Shown here one piece after another: positions 1 to 8,531 of a stretch of DNA of 12,076 bases. Within the stretch, counting starts at the first letter, position 1, and each line of letters starts with the position of its first letter. Both the position numbers and the translations under genes were made by a program. Source of the stretch: Dunaliella salina. Lineage: Eukaryota; Chlorophyta; Chlorophyceae; Chlamydomonadales; Dunaliellaceae. Location: the NCBI GenBank assembly GCA_002284615.2, contig MU070167.1, positions 54,980 to 67,055 on the forward strand. The letters run 5' to 3'. The notes below the pieces were generated by a model. The model was not told where the DNA came from. It made no database searches and saw nothing but the letters and a program-made list of their open reading frames with translations.

Positions 1-310
1 CAGCAACTTCTGCCCACCAGCACAGCACCAGCCTGACAACTTGTGCTCCCCCCCACAGGAACTTCTGCCCACCAGCACAGCGCCAGCCTGACGACTCGTG
101 CTCCCCCCCACAGCAACCTCTGCCCACCAGCACAGCGCCAGCCTGTCACCTCCTGAGCAAGCACCGCAATGCGTGCTTGTCACCTCAAGACCCAGCACAG
201 CACCTTTTTTTTCCCTTTTTGCCCACCAGCACAGCACTAGCCTGTCCCTTCCTGATCAAGCACCGCAGCTTCTACCCCTACATACCAGCACAGCACTCGC
301 CTGTCCATTC
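1..310. repeat. 55-bp minisatellite, decaying to the right
   Basis: Units start at 1, 56 and 111 with an exact 55-bp period. Each holds CAG, then ACTTCTGCCCACCAGCACAG, then a CTCCCCCCCA tail. After 165 only the CCACCAGCACAGC...CTG core recurs, with irregular spacing, to about 310. The array continues past the left edge. Each junction has a C-rich tract followed by CAG, resembling a plus-strand splice acceptor. Confidence 0.85.
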
Positions 311-341
311 CATTGATCCACTCGGCCCATCAGGCACTCAC

Positions 342-417
342 CAGCGAACTGCCGTCGGAGAGTTGCCGCGCGCTCTCTAGCAAGCTTGTGCGCGTGGGCG
401 GTGGCTGACTGCTGGGC
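342..417 (-). CDS. Candidate exon encoding a helical Ala/Gln/Arg-rich segment
   Basis: Minus-strand exon of 76 bases with strong splice signals: a pyrimidine-rich stretch leading to TTGCAG (acceptor ending at 418) and a CTG|GTGAGT donor starting at 341. It begins in phase 0 and ends one base into a codon. It encodes AQQSATAHAHKLARERAATL then RRQFA, which would favour an alpha helix or coiled coil. Its starting phase fits the end of the candidate exon at 2323-2478, but other exons could lie between them. No family is recognised, and the downstream exon would lie beyond the left edge or inside the repeats. Confidence 0.4.
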
Positions 418-507
418 CTGCAACAATTGGTGGGTCAAGGTGGAGAAGAAAGAAGATGAAAGTTCATGTGGGAGAGCAGCCGCCCATGGCCCAAGCAGTA
501 GTGCAGG

Positions 508-1174
508 CAGCAATTGAAGGATTGCCGCAACAGCTGAATTCCAAAGCTACTTGCTGCAACACAATTTGGCAGTCCTAGCAGATGCTATTTGCTCTTTATA
601 TGCCTTTTGCCTGCATCCAGGTAAAGAGTCAGATTGGTCAACTTAATTCGCATGTTGGCTGGATGTGGATGGGGGCTGCACAATGCATGACACAGTGCAC
701 AAGTGCAAGCAGCGCTCAGTGGGGAAGTATCGATGTGTTGCCAAGCAGTCCAAACATGCTGCCAGGACGTCACCTTGTCATCCAGATTTTGCAAGCTATA
801 GAAGCTACTTATCTGTAAAACAGCATGGCAATTCATTGGAAAATCTATCCACTTGCTCGGCACATACCCTTGAAAACGAAAAGCACCAGGTTGAAGATGA
901 TATTTGAAGGAAGTGGATGTGCACACTTAAGCCCATCATGCCATCAAGGGCAAACACACTAACCTGCCTACACCTTTTGCCGCCTGTTGCTTGTCATGAT
1001 ACTTATCATACAAACTTCTCAACTTAGCGGGTTATAGGGAAACAAACAACAGCAAAGCTACCTCGTGAACCATGTAGTCTGAACATCAAGCTTGGAGGGT
1101 CTTCACAAAATTCCAACAGTCGGTCAACTGGTAGGCTGATGTAAATTGGAGGCCGATTGCAGGCAGGGACAACA
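508..1174. other. No gene recognised
   Basis: Mixed-composition sequence with short frames on both strands and no convincing splice pattern, domain or repeat. It may be intron of the minus-strand gene to which 342-417 belongs, or intergenic. Confidence 0.4.
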
Positions 1175-1323
1175 GTCTGAGCCTCATGCAGCTTCCCAAG
1201 AGGCCTTGCGTGAAAATCGGGAAATTCAAGATATTGTTACTCTTGACATTGTAAGTAAACATTGGGAGGCTCTCAGTCATAGACAGCGGTCTTAGCTTCA
1301 TGCAGCTTCCCAAGAGGCCTTGC
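1175..1323. repeat. Direct repeat pair of about 35 bp
   Basis: Copies at 1175-1209 and 1289-1323 share TCATGCAGCTTCCCAAGAGG and flanking bases with only a few differences, 114 bp apart. The second copy runs directly into the 23-bp array that follows. Confidence 0.8.
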
Positions 1324-1505
1324 AATGACGAGTGCAACTCCCCTGCAATCACGAGTGCAGCCCCCTTGCATTGACAAGTGCAGGCCCCCTGCAATGACGA
1401 GTGCAACCCCCCTGCAATAATGAGTGCATACCCCCTGCAATGACTAGTGAAGCCCCCTTGCAATCACTATAGCGCAGCCCCCTGCAATGACAAGGGCAGC
1501 CCCTT
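1321..1505. repeat. 23-bp tandem array, eight units
   Basis: Eight units of 22-24 bp follow the pattern TGCAATGACGAGTGCA plus a C-rich tail. The first six are 23 bp each. The unit is not a multiple of three, and the apparent minus-strand frame through it is a by-product of the repeat. Confidence 0.88.
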
Positions 1506-2012
1506 GCTGAAGTCTCAGGCAATGAGGCTCATACCAGGTCTGGTACAAGCAAGGATGTAGAAAACAGTAGAAGCTGTGGAAATTAAAAGTTGGGCCCTCT
1601 CAAGTTGTTTCAGTTTGCAGAGAAGTCTTAAACCCTCTGTTGATCAATTTGGGAGATCAAAAAAGCCTCGTGTTGCAAAATCAACAAGTGTGAATGGAGA
1701 TCGGTAAGAAAATGGTGTAAAGAGTGCTTGCGGTACCAAGTGAATGCCTGCAAAGATTTGGTCGCGTGATTCATTCAGCTATGTCTACAATTGCTTTGGA
1801 AGCTTAACTGTGGAGAAAGTTGGCGAGGCAGGCTTGACTGGGTGGCTTTTTTTAATATGACTGCTGATCTTGAATTTGATCGATTTTTGAAACTTGCACA
1901 TTCAAATGACAGCGGTGTATATGCAGCGTAAAAAAATTGTCAGCAGCTTTGTGCAGCAGACTAGCCGGCAAGTGGTGAGCATTTCTGATTCAAATTGTAA
2001 AGGCGGTGCTCT
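1506..2012. other. No gene recognised
   Basis: AT-richer sequence with no convincing coding frame, repeat or RNA structure. A TGTAA occurs on plus near 1994, but no plus-strand gene leads to it. Confidence 0.4.
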
Positions 2013-2215
2013 CTACCAACTAATCCATCTCTCCGAGAACTGGCCAATGCCACCCCATTGTTCTGCGAAGTGCTGCTCTAGCACATCCGCATCAAACTTT
2101 GAAAACAAGAGCTACCACCCCACACACCTGCCCTTCAAGGACTGGCCAAAGTTACTCCCATTCCCTGGAGTGTCCCCTAGGCAAGCATTTCCGCATTGAA
2201 GTATGAAAACAGGTG

Positions 2216-2305
<90 letters not shown>

Positions 2306-2390
2306 TGTGTGCACCTACACACCTGCTCCCTCCAAGAGCTGGCCGTCGCCACTCCCGGGCCCTGGAGTGCCCCGTGCACATGCTCTGCAG
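2013..2390. repeat. Three 102-bp tandem units, interrupted by a (CA)n tract
   Basis: The anchor G(A/G)(A/G)CTGGCC recurs at 2037, 2139 and 2336. The first interval is 102 bp. The second is 197 bp, which is 102 after removing the 85-bp CA tract and the 10 bp of GT sequence beside it. Units 1 and 2 also share a CCGCAT...TATGAAAACA-like segment; units 2 and 3 share CCCTGGAGTG. Unit 3 overlaps the splice donor end of the candidate exon at 2323-2478. Confidence 0.65.
2218..2302. repeat. (CA)n microsatellite, about 42 copies
   Basis: Uninterrupted CA dinucleotides for 85 bp, then directly a short (GT)4 run ending GC, which makes a small palindrome at the junction. The long CVCV and THTH frames it creates are not genes. 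Confidence 0.98.
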
Positions 2391-2478
2391 CAGAGGGGCG
2401 GCTGGATGGCATGCCATGGCCTGCTGGCTCCACTTCCTCAATGGCATCCTCATCCTCATCATCATCAATGGTCACAGG
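2323..2478 (-). CDS. Candidate internal exon encoding an acidic segment
   Basis: A 52-codon stretch open on the minus strand is bounded by a GTGTGCAG acceptor (ending at 2479) and a CAG|GTGTGT donor (starting at 2322), phase 0 at both ends. It encodes a strongly acidic start, PVTIDDDEDEDAIEEVE, followed by a Ser/Pro/Ala-rich part ending WREQ. The VTIDDD core resembles a SUMO-interacting motif in general form, but that is only a pattern. The donor is followed almost at once by a long TG tract on this strand. It could be a later exon of the J-domain gene, whose optional 4111 donor is phase 0 and also ends in acidic sequence, or an exon of a separate gene. Confidence 0.4.
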
Positions 2479-2605
2479 CTGCACACAGGCATGGAAGCAC
2501 ATAATTTTGGTTGGCCAATTCCGCATGAGCATTCCATACACATCAGCTTTTTGGCTGAGAAACCACTCTACTGTGGTGTGCATAAATGGAATTGGTCATC
2601 CCTAC

Positions 2606-2780
2606 ACATGATTGATGCGCTTTGGCTGATGCGGGCATGGATGCTTTTGCTGAAATGGGCATGGATGTACATGATTGACGTGGTTTGCTGGTACAGGCAT
2701 AGGTTTTTGTGATTGATGTGATTTTGCTGATAAAGGCAAGAATTTACGTCCTTGATGTGCGTTTCTTGTGAAGGGAATGA
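2606..2780. repeat. Degenerate repeats of about 40 bp
   Basis: About four imperfect units carry ATGATTGATGTG-like starts, followed by TTTGCTG and a GGCAT(A/G)G(G/A) end. Spacing is close to 40 bp, with one unit longer. They abut the large minisatellite to the right. Confidence 0.5.
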
Positions 2781-2789
2781 GTGAGCGTC

Positions 2790-3615
2790 CTTGTTGGCAG
2801 ACAGCAGCAAGCTGGGAAGCGCAGCCAGTAGCAGGTAGCCTTGGCAGCAGAGCAGCAGGGTAAGAGGCAGCGTGCACAATGAAGGGTGTGCACAGGCAGG
2901 CAGCGTGCACAGGAACGCAGCATGCACAGTGAAAGGCATGAGGCAGCATGAACACTGAAGGGCAAGAGGCAGCATGCACAGTGAAAGGCATGAGGCAGCA
3001 TGAAGAATGAAGGGCAAGAGGCAGCGTGCACAGTGAAGGGTGTGCACAGGCAGGCAGCACGCACGGGAACGCAGCATGCACAGTGAAAGGCATGAGGCAG
3101 CATGCACATTGAAAGGCATGAGGCAGCATGAACACTGAAGGGCAAGAGGCAGCATGCACAGTGAAGGGCGTGTGCACAGGCAGGCAGCGTGCACAGTGAA
3201 GGGTGTGCACAGGCAGGCAGCATGCACAGTGAAAGGCAAGAGGCAGCGTAGACAGTCAAGGGTAAGAGGCAGAATGCACAGCAGAGGGCATGCATAGGCT
3301 GTAAGCATGCACAGCGAAGGGCATGCTCAAGCAAGCGGCGTGCACAGTAAAAGGCGTGCACAGGCAAGCAGGCGGGTGTGCAAGCTAACTAGCAAGCGCA
3401 GCTAGCAACAGGCAGCCAAGCAGGGTTAAGCCTTGGCAGCAGTGGAGCAGGGTGAAGGGGAAAGTGCACAGAGAACGGCGTATGCAGCCAGGCTGGCAGC
3501 CAAGCAGGCTGCAGGCCAACAAGTGCCGCGAGCGGGAGGCAGCCTTGGCAGCAGAAGAAGACGCAGCGTGCAGGAAAGGGCATGCACAGGCAGGCAGGCA
3601 GCAAGCCAAAAAGCA
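2790..3615. repeat. Minisatellite with higher-order structure
   Basis: The core unit of about 26 bp has the form AGGCAGCATGCACAGTGAAA then GGCATG. Variants end in GGCAAG or GTGTGCACAGGC. A multi-unit block starting at 2865 recurs at 3019 (154-bp period), showing duplication of sets of units. AGCCTTGGCAGCAG occurs at about 2837, 3430 and 3541, linking the two flanks. Three minus-strand frames of over 200 codons run through the array because of the repeats; none looks like a gene. Confidence 0.85.
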
Positions 3616-4048
3616 CAGTGGAGGCATTCTTGGCTGTTGAATGGTGCACACCAGCTCATGCTTGATAACCATATTTGCTTTGGGAATGCTTTGGATCACG
3701 CGTTGAAACAGGCGAGCGACAATGGTTAAAGTGATATTTTGCTTTTTCCTATATGAAGGGAAGGGCCGGGCTGTGTGAAAGAGGTCCTCTGTCGCCGCAG
3801 ATCAATTTGCTCCATTTCAAGCATCCAGCAGGGCGCCAAGCTCTGCACCTGTATGCCATGCGAATGGGTTCCAGCAGGCTTTGATGTGCCAACGATCCCA
3901 CCATGCAGATGATTGGCAGAAGTCGCTTGCAGACCCATAGATCAAAATGAATGATTGTTAACATGCTTCTGAGTGTGGATCAAAAAAAGGCTCAACGATG
4001 ACAGCATAGATCAATTCATGCTGGTTTTTGCCCAGTGCACACCACTTT
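3616..4048. other. Gap after the J-domain gene, no clear gene
   Basis: This follows the 4049 stop of the J-domain gene on the minus strand and may be 3' UTR or intron. No TTACA (minus-strand TGTAA) was found here or further left. A minus-strand stretch near 3787-3838 reads VQSLAPCWMLEMEQIDLRRQ after a TACAG, but no fitting donor was seen. Confidence 0.4.
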
Positions 4049-7000
4049 TCACTTGTGTTGCATGACTTGCCGCATTACTCCTCCCACGACATATCCCTCA
4101 ACCCAGCCCACCTCTGCTTCATCTTGACCCGCCTGATCTCCATCTCCCTCATGCAACTCATCCTCCTGGTCGTCAAACAACAGCCGGCGCATGCGCTTGC
4201 AGGCCCGCCGGCCCACCATATCATGCTCCATCGAATCCTCTAGGCTTGCCCCATCCGACGTTCCAGCACTTGCAGCCCCCACTTGGTGCACGTGCCCCTC
4301 CTGCTGCTGAAAAGTGTCCCCTCCTAATGCCGCTGACAAGCTCCCCTCTTGCTGCTGGCAGGCTCTCACCCCACTGCCATTGAGCCCCCCTCCTGCAAGC
4401 TCCCCTCTTGCTGTTTTCAAGCTCCCCTCCTGCTGCTGGCTTTCCTTTCCCCTTCCGCTCGTGAGCACCACTCCCGCAAGCTCCCCCCCTGATGCTAGGA
4501 AGCGCACCTCCTGCTGCTTGCATGCATCGCTGAGCAGCAGCTGTGAGAGACCTGCACCATTCTGTTGGCGGCGCGTCCTGCACTGCGCCAGGGAACCTAC
4601 TGCTGTATAAGGGGCATAAGGGACTTGATGGGGTTGACAGGAAGGGTCAGGTGGGGGTGTTGGGGAGTGCTTTGCTGCCGCTTCAGATGGCGTCAGCACG
4701 TGTGGCGCACCAAGCTTAGGAGGGTGCGCAGCAGGCGCTGCTGGATGCGCTCTTGCAGGCATGGTTGCTGTTGCTGTTGTTGTCCTTGTTGTACAACAAG
4801 GTGGTGGTGTTGCTGCTGCTGCTGCTGACGATGACGATTCCACTGAACACAGGTGTGAGCCGGGCTGTTGTTGGTGTTCTGGAAGCAGGGGGCCCAGCAT
4901 CTGCTCTATGGAGGTTTGGTGCTGGTGCCCCTTGGGCAAGAAGTTGCTGTGGGACTGATGCTGCCTTGCCTTCTTGCCTTGCTCACTCGATGGCCGTGCA
5001 TTTGGGGTCAGCTCCTGCAGCGCCCCCTGCCGCTGCTGGTAATGCCCCTGCAGCCGATCACCCTGCAGGGACTCTTCCTGATGCTGTAGCAGCTGCTGGT
5101 GCTGCTGCTGGCGCTGCTGGCCCGGCCCCGGCAACCAGTCCTGCTGCAGAGACCCCTCCTGCTGGTGCTGGTGCTGTTCCTGCTGCTGATCCTGCTTCCC
5201 TTGCCACTGCTTATGGGCATCGAGTATTTCCAACTCACTGCCTGTTGTGGTGTGTGCTGCTCTTTCTGATGCTGCTACTGCTGCTGCGCTGCTGGTGACC
5301 AGCTGACAGCCCGCAGTTATGTGTGCCGCTTCTTGTGGTGCTGCTCTTTCTGGTGCTGGTACTGCTGCTGCGCTGCCAATGCCCAGCACCCTTTGATGAG
5401 CCTCCAGCTGACAGCCTGCATTTACGTGTGCTGTTTCTTGTGGTGCTGCTTCTCCTGTTGCGGATAATGCTGCTGCACAGCCGGTGCCCTGCACTCTTTG
5501 ATGAATCCCAACAGCCATGGTCGCGAGAGCCCTTCCAGAGCCCCTTAGCCTTCGTCTCCTCTGTGCACCAAGCGTGTGGCCGTGCCTTTGCAGGGAGGGG
5601 GGATCTTTGTCAGAGTGCGCACATGCCTGCTGGCCTTGATCTGCTGCACACCTCTCGAGCTCCTGCTGCTGCTGCTGCTGCTGCTCCTGTTGCTGCTGCT
5701 GCTCCTGCCATGGCCCTTGTTGCTGCTGCTGCTCCTGCTGCTGCTGCTGTTGTTGCTCCTGAGGCGCGGTGCAATGCTGTGTCGGGGATGGTGGCAGCAG
5801 CACCCCACCAGCTGCCACCTTGGGCAATGGTTGTGGTGCTAGGGCTGGGCTTTTCGATCCCAACTGCTGGCGTTGTGCGGGAGTCAGACACTGCTCTGGC
5901 GTCCTTCTGTGGCACTCTGACTGCTGCCCTTCGCTTTGACCCAACCGCTGCTCACCCTCAGCTGTCTGGCCAACCTCCTGCACTTGTTGATGTCGCTGCT
6001 GCTGCTGGACCCCATCTTCGTCATCCTCCAGATGCTCTTGGAGGCCAGTACCATTCTCTTGCTGCCCTTGCTGCTGCTGCTGCTGGTGTGTGTTGTTGGC
6101 TTCTCGAGCCCAGGGCCGCAGCCGGTGGTGCCTGCTCCGATGCTGCCCACACGCCAGGGGCGAAACAGACAGGGCTCTGGGGGCTGGGCTCCCAGCCTGC
6201 TGCTGCGGTGCAGCATTGAAGCCTGCAAGGGGTGCTGATGGTGGAGCTGCTGTTGATGTTCCTGCTGAAGCTGATGCTGAAGCTTGAGGCCTGTGAAGCT
6301 CTTGCAGGAGCTGGAGAGCACTGCGGCCATCCAGGCTGTGGCGAGTACGCAGCAGGGTGTGCTCATGAGCGCTCTGGTCAATGGGCCCCACGCGTGAGCC
6401 TGTTGCGGCATGCTTTGGTGGCCCTGCTGGGCCTTGCTGCTGCCTGAGGGAGTTGACCGCTGGTTGAGAGTGGAAATGGCTCCCCCTTTTATGATTCGCT
6501 GCATGTGGTGGCCCATCCTGCTGTGCGCGAGGTGGTGGCGCTGCTGCTGCTGCTGGGGCTGATTCTCCTGGCTGCTCCTCCAGGCTTGCACTGCTGGTCC
6601 CGGAACTGCTGCTAATGGTGTCTGCGTGCTGTAAGGCATGCGCCTCTCGATCTTGCTGTTGCGGGTGCCTCGTGGGGCCCTTTGGAGGTGGCTGCGTGCA
6701 TCAGTAATTCAGGCATGCATGAAAATGCAACAAAAGCCATATGATATGCTCACTTGAGGACAGAGCATGGCAGTACTGCCTCAAGGGTGCTGCATGCACC
6801 AGGAGGACCAGCGCGTAAAAAACGATGATATCATCCAATGCACTCAATGCCAGAAAGCGCTTTCTACCCCACTCTGCTCTCCCCCGGGTCTTGCCCCTCC
6901 TCACCTGAGGTTTGGTAGCCCCTGTGCTTGCCAGGTTTGTCCGTGCTCGAGAAGGAGCAGCACGGGGTGGTGGTTGACCTACGCTCTTGACCTGTAATGG

Positions 7001-7571
7001 ACGAAGACAAGGATGAGGATTGTAAGGGATTTCTGTTGTGAAGTGGAATCACAGCAGAGCTTGCAGCATGTCCTTGCCATGACACGTTTTCTTTCAAAAC
7101 GACAGATGGCTGTCACAAAGCCAAATCATCGTCATCAACGTCATGCAAGTGGCCATCCGTGAATCCAAACCACTACACGCATCCTTCGTGTGCATGCAAT
7201 ACCTGTGCCAAGCCTGGGGCCACCCAGTAGCTGCCTGGCGCTGCTGCCACGGGAAGGTCAAAGTCATCTGCGTCGGCGTATCCCTCCCACCAAGACCTCT
7301 GACCGCTCTGACCCGCCCCAGCTGCATGTTGATGCAGTTGCTTTTGCTTGCACTGGATCAAGGCATCATCTCTGGCTAGCTTCAACGCGATGAACGCATC
7401 CTTTGCTGCTTCAGAACCACCATTCCTGCACTTGTCAGGGTGCAGCACCCGTGCTCGCAGCTTGAAGGCTCGTTCAATCTCTTCCGCATTGCGGCAGTCA
7501 GGCTTTAGGCCGAGCTTTGATAGAGGGCATGTTGAGAGAGAAATTTTGTGGGCAAGGCTGTACACGTCCAT
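4049..7571 (-). CDS. J-domain protein with a long glutamine-rich tail (three exons)
   Basis: Proposed exons, in reading order, are 7571-7203, 6991-6905 and 6691-4049, giving about 1,032 residues. Introns of 211 and 213 bases have GT and AG ends; every junction is phase 0. The ATG at 7571 directly follows an in-frame TAA. Residues about 17-71 form a J-domain: LSKLGL opens it, EEIERAFKLRAR is helix II, HPD is at 44-46, and AKDAFIALKLARDDAL is helix III. In the family, HPD stimulates the ATPase of an Hsp70 partner. Helix I is poorly formed, so an upstream exon is possible. Exon 2 is rich in Pro, Ala and Arg. Exon 3 has a poly-Q/E tract near residues 462-496, 35-residue repeats, repeated QQQEG motifs, and a basic KRMRR followed by an acidic end, which could be a nuclear signal. 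The tail has no recognised domain. A GT donor at 4111, also phase 0, could skip the 4049 stop. Confidence 0.62.
4285..4500 (-). repeat. Repeated QQQEG motifs near the C-terminus
   Basis: Read on the minus strand, this part of exon 3 contains repeated short blocks of the form GGELAG...QQQEGSL, ending in QQQEGHVHQ. On plus they appear as recurring GCAAGCTCCCCTCTTGCTGC-like words. Spacing varies between copies, so this is an imperfect in-frame repeat and not a clean array. Confidence 0.6.
5230..5509 (-). repeat. In-frame 105-bp (35-codon) tandem repeat in exon 3
   Basis: Two good copies (5301-5405 and 5406-5509) and a partial third (5230-5300) repeat with a 105-bp period. Each encodes a peptide of the type HQRVLGIGSAAAVPAPERA followed by PQEAAHITAGCQL. 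The period is a multiple of three, so expansion kept the frame. Substitutions are scattered and introduce no stop, which supports this minus-strand frame being coding. Confidence 0.7.
5659..5762 (-). repeat. CAG/CAA/GAG trinucleotide tract (poly-Q/E)
   Basis: Mixed CAG, CAA and GAG codons on the minus strand (CTG/TTG/CTC on plus) encode runs of glutamine broken by single glutamates and one GPW. It lies inside exon 3 of the J-domain gene. The CAA and GAG interruptions mean it is not a pure repeat and should be relatively stable in length. The same tract makes the plus strand and other frames appear open. Confidence 0.85.
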
Positions 7572-7827
7572 TTATTTAGGATGCCCACGTAATCATTAAC
7601 CAAGACTTTCCGCTTGCCCGCACAGCTCAAAGATGCAACTCGGAGAATTAGGGTGGCTCGATCCACACCCTCCAGTAGCCGGCCTTGTCGGCCTTGAATA
7701 TTTTTATTGAAACTTCAATACGTGAAACAAATCCATCCTGGTTGCCCGAAGAGCTTGCTGCAAGGGAATGCACCCATGGAATGCACCTATGCAGCAATAC
7801 CTCTCATGAAGTTAATTTGGTGAGAAA
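7572..7827. promoter_or_regulatory. Presumed 5' region of the J-domain gene
   Basis: Sequence upstream of the ATG at 7571. It should hold the 5' UTR and promoter, or a further 5' exon, but no TATA box or known motif could be assigned. The call rests on position only. Confidence 0.25.
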
Positions 7828-8382
7828 GGAGCCGATGTGGTTTTCCGGTGAAAATGTGCGCAACCCTTTTCCGATTTTCGATTGGAAATGGAACTTCTGC
7901 CCGCGGGGCCACCTCCTCTCCATTTGACGCGCTGCAGTTACACAGCAATATTGAACAGGGTCATTAATGACCCTGGAGTTCTGCTTGCCCAGGCCTGAGG
8001 GATTGGATGTCCCATCCGCCCATCCCATCCCGCAGGCCTGGGCATACAGAATGTAAGGTTTACAAGGTTTACGAGATTACAGAATGTAAGAATATGCAGA
8101 AAATGCTGGGTAAGGAAGGGAAGGGAACGATCCTTCTAATAATGGCCAGCCCAGTCTTACCCGAAGCCTAAGCCTGGATGGTAGTTGGTGGTCGGTGATC
8201 TGATCTAGGAAAGCCTGGTATCGTTACACAGAACACCAGGGTCATTGCTGTGTCACTGCAGCGCGTCAAATGGAGAGGAGGTGGCCTCGCGGGCAGCATT
8301 TCCATTTCTATTTCCATCTTCAATCAAAAACCGAAAATCGGAAAATTTATGCACATATTCGCCCGAAAACCACATTGACTCC
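7828..8382. repeat. Long inverted repeat, arms about 155 bp
   Basis: Arm 7828-7983 and arm 8229-8382 are inverted copies with roughly three quarters identity by eye. Well-kept stretches include GATGTGGTTTTC-like and GGCCACCTCCTCTCCATTTG sequences. The 245-bp spacer has its own 10-bp inverted repeat, CCCAGGCCTG / CAGGCCTGGG (7988-7997 and 8032-8041). It looks like a foldback element or two copies of a dispersed repeat inserted head to head. Confidence 0.75.
7956..7975. repeat. Perfect 20-bp palindrome
   Basis: CAGGGTCATTAATGACCCTG is its own reverse complement. It sits in the left arm of the inverted repeat. The right arm has only half of it, so the palindrome arose by an extra 15 bases or so in the left copy. 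Confidence 0.9.
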
Positions 8383-8459
8383 CCGCCTTGCCATATTGAA
8401 ACGCCACTGCACTGAGAAAGGCTGATAGAATTGGACAAAAATAATAATGATGGTTGTTG

Positions 8460-8464
<5 letters not shown>

Positions 8465-8530
<66 letters not shown>
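8465..8530. repeat. (CA)n microsatellite, 33 copies
   Basis: Pure CA dinucleotide run of 66 bp. Its flanks are unrelated to those of the tract at 2218-2302. Confidence 0.98.

Positions 8531-8531
<1 letters not shown>

Noticed and set aside
489..580. 30-codon plus-strand frame starting MAQAVVQAAIEG
   Set aside because: Short, with no splice partner, family match or plus-strand gene nearby.
2152..2712. Frames encoding THTHTH or CVCVCV runs
   Set aside because: They are translations of the (CA)n tract. Only the part at 2323-2478 is kept as a possible exon.
2568..3367. Three minus-strand frames of 202-246 codons rich in Cys, Leu and His
   Set aside because: They run through the minisatellite in three frames at once, and their peptides simply repeat the DNA unit.
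5323..6219. 298-codon plus-strand frame rich in Leu, Ala and Val
   Set aside because: It is the antisense of the CAG-rich exon; CTG/GCT repeats keep several frames open. The minus frame has exon joins and in-frame repeats that support it.
5884..6639. 251-codon minus-strand frame overlapping exon 3
   Set aside because: It is an alternate frame through the same low-complexity DNA. The phase of the 6691 acceptor and upstream exons selects the other frame.
7804..8028. 74-codon minus-strand frame in the inverted repeat
   Set aside because: It translates one repeat arm and its palindrome; the matching arm gives a different, broken frame.
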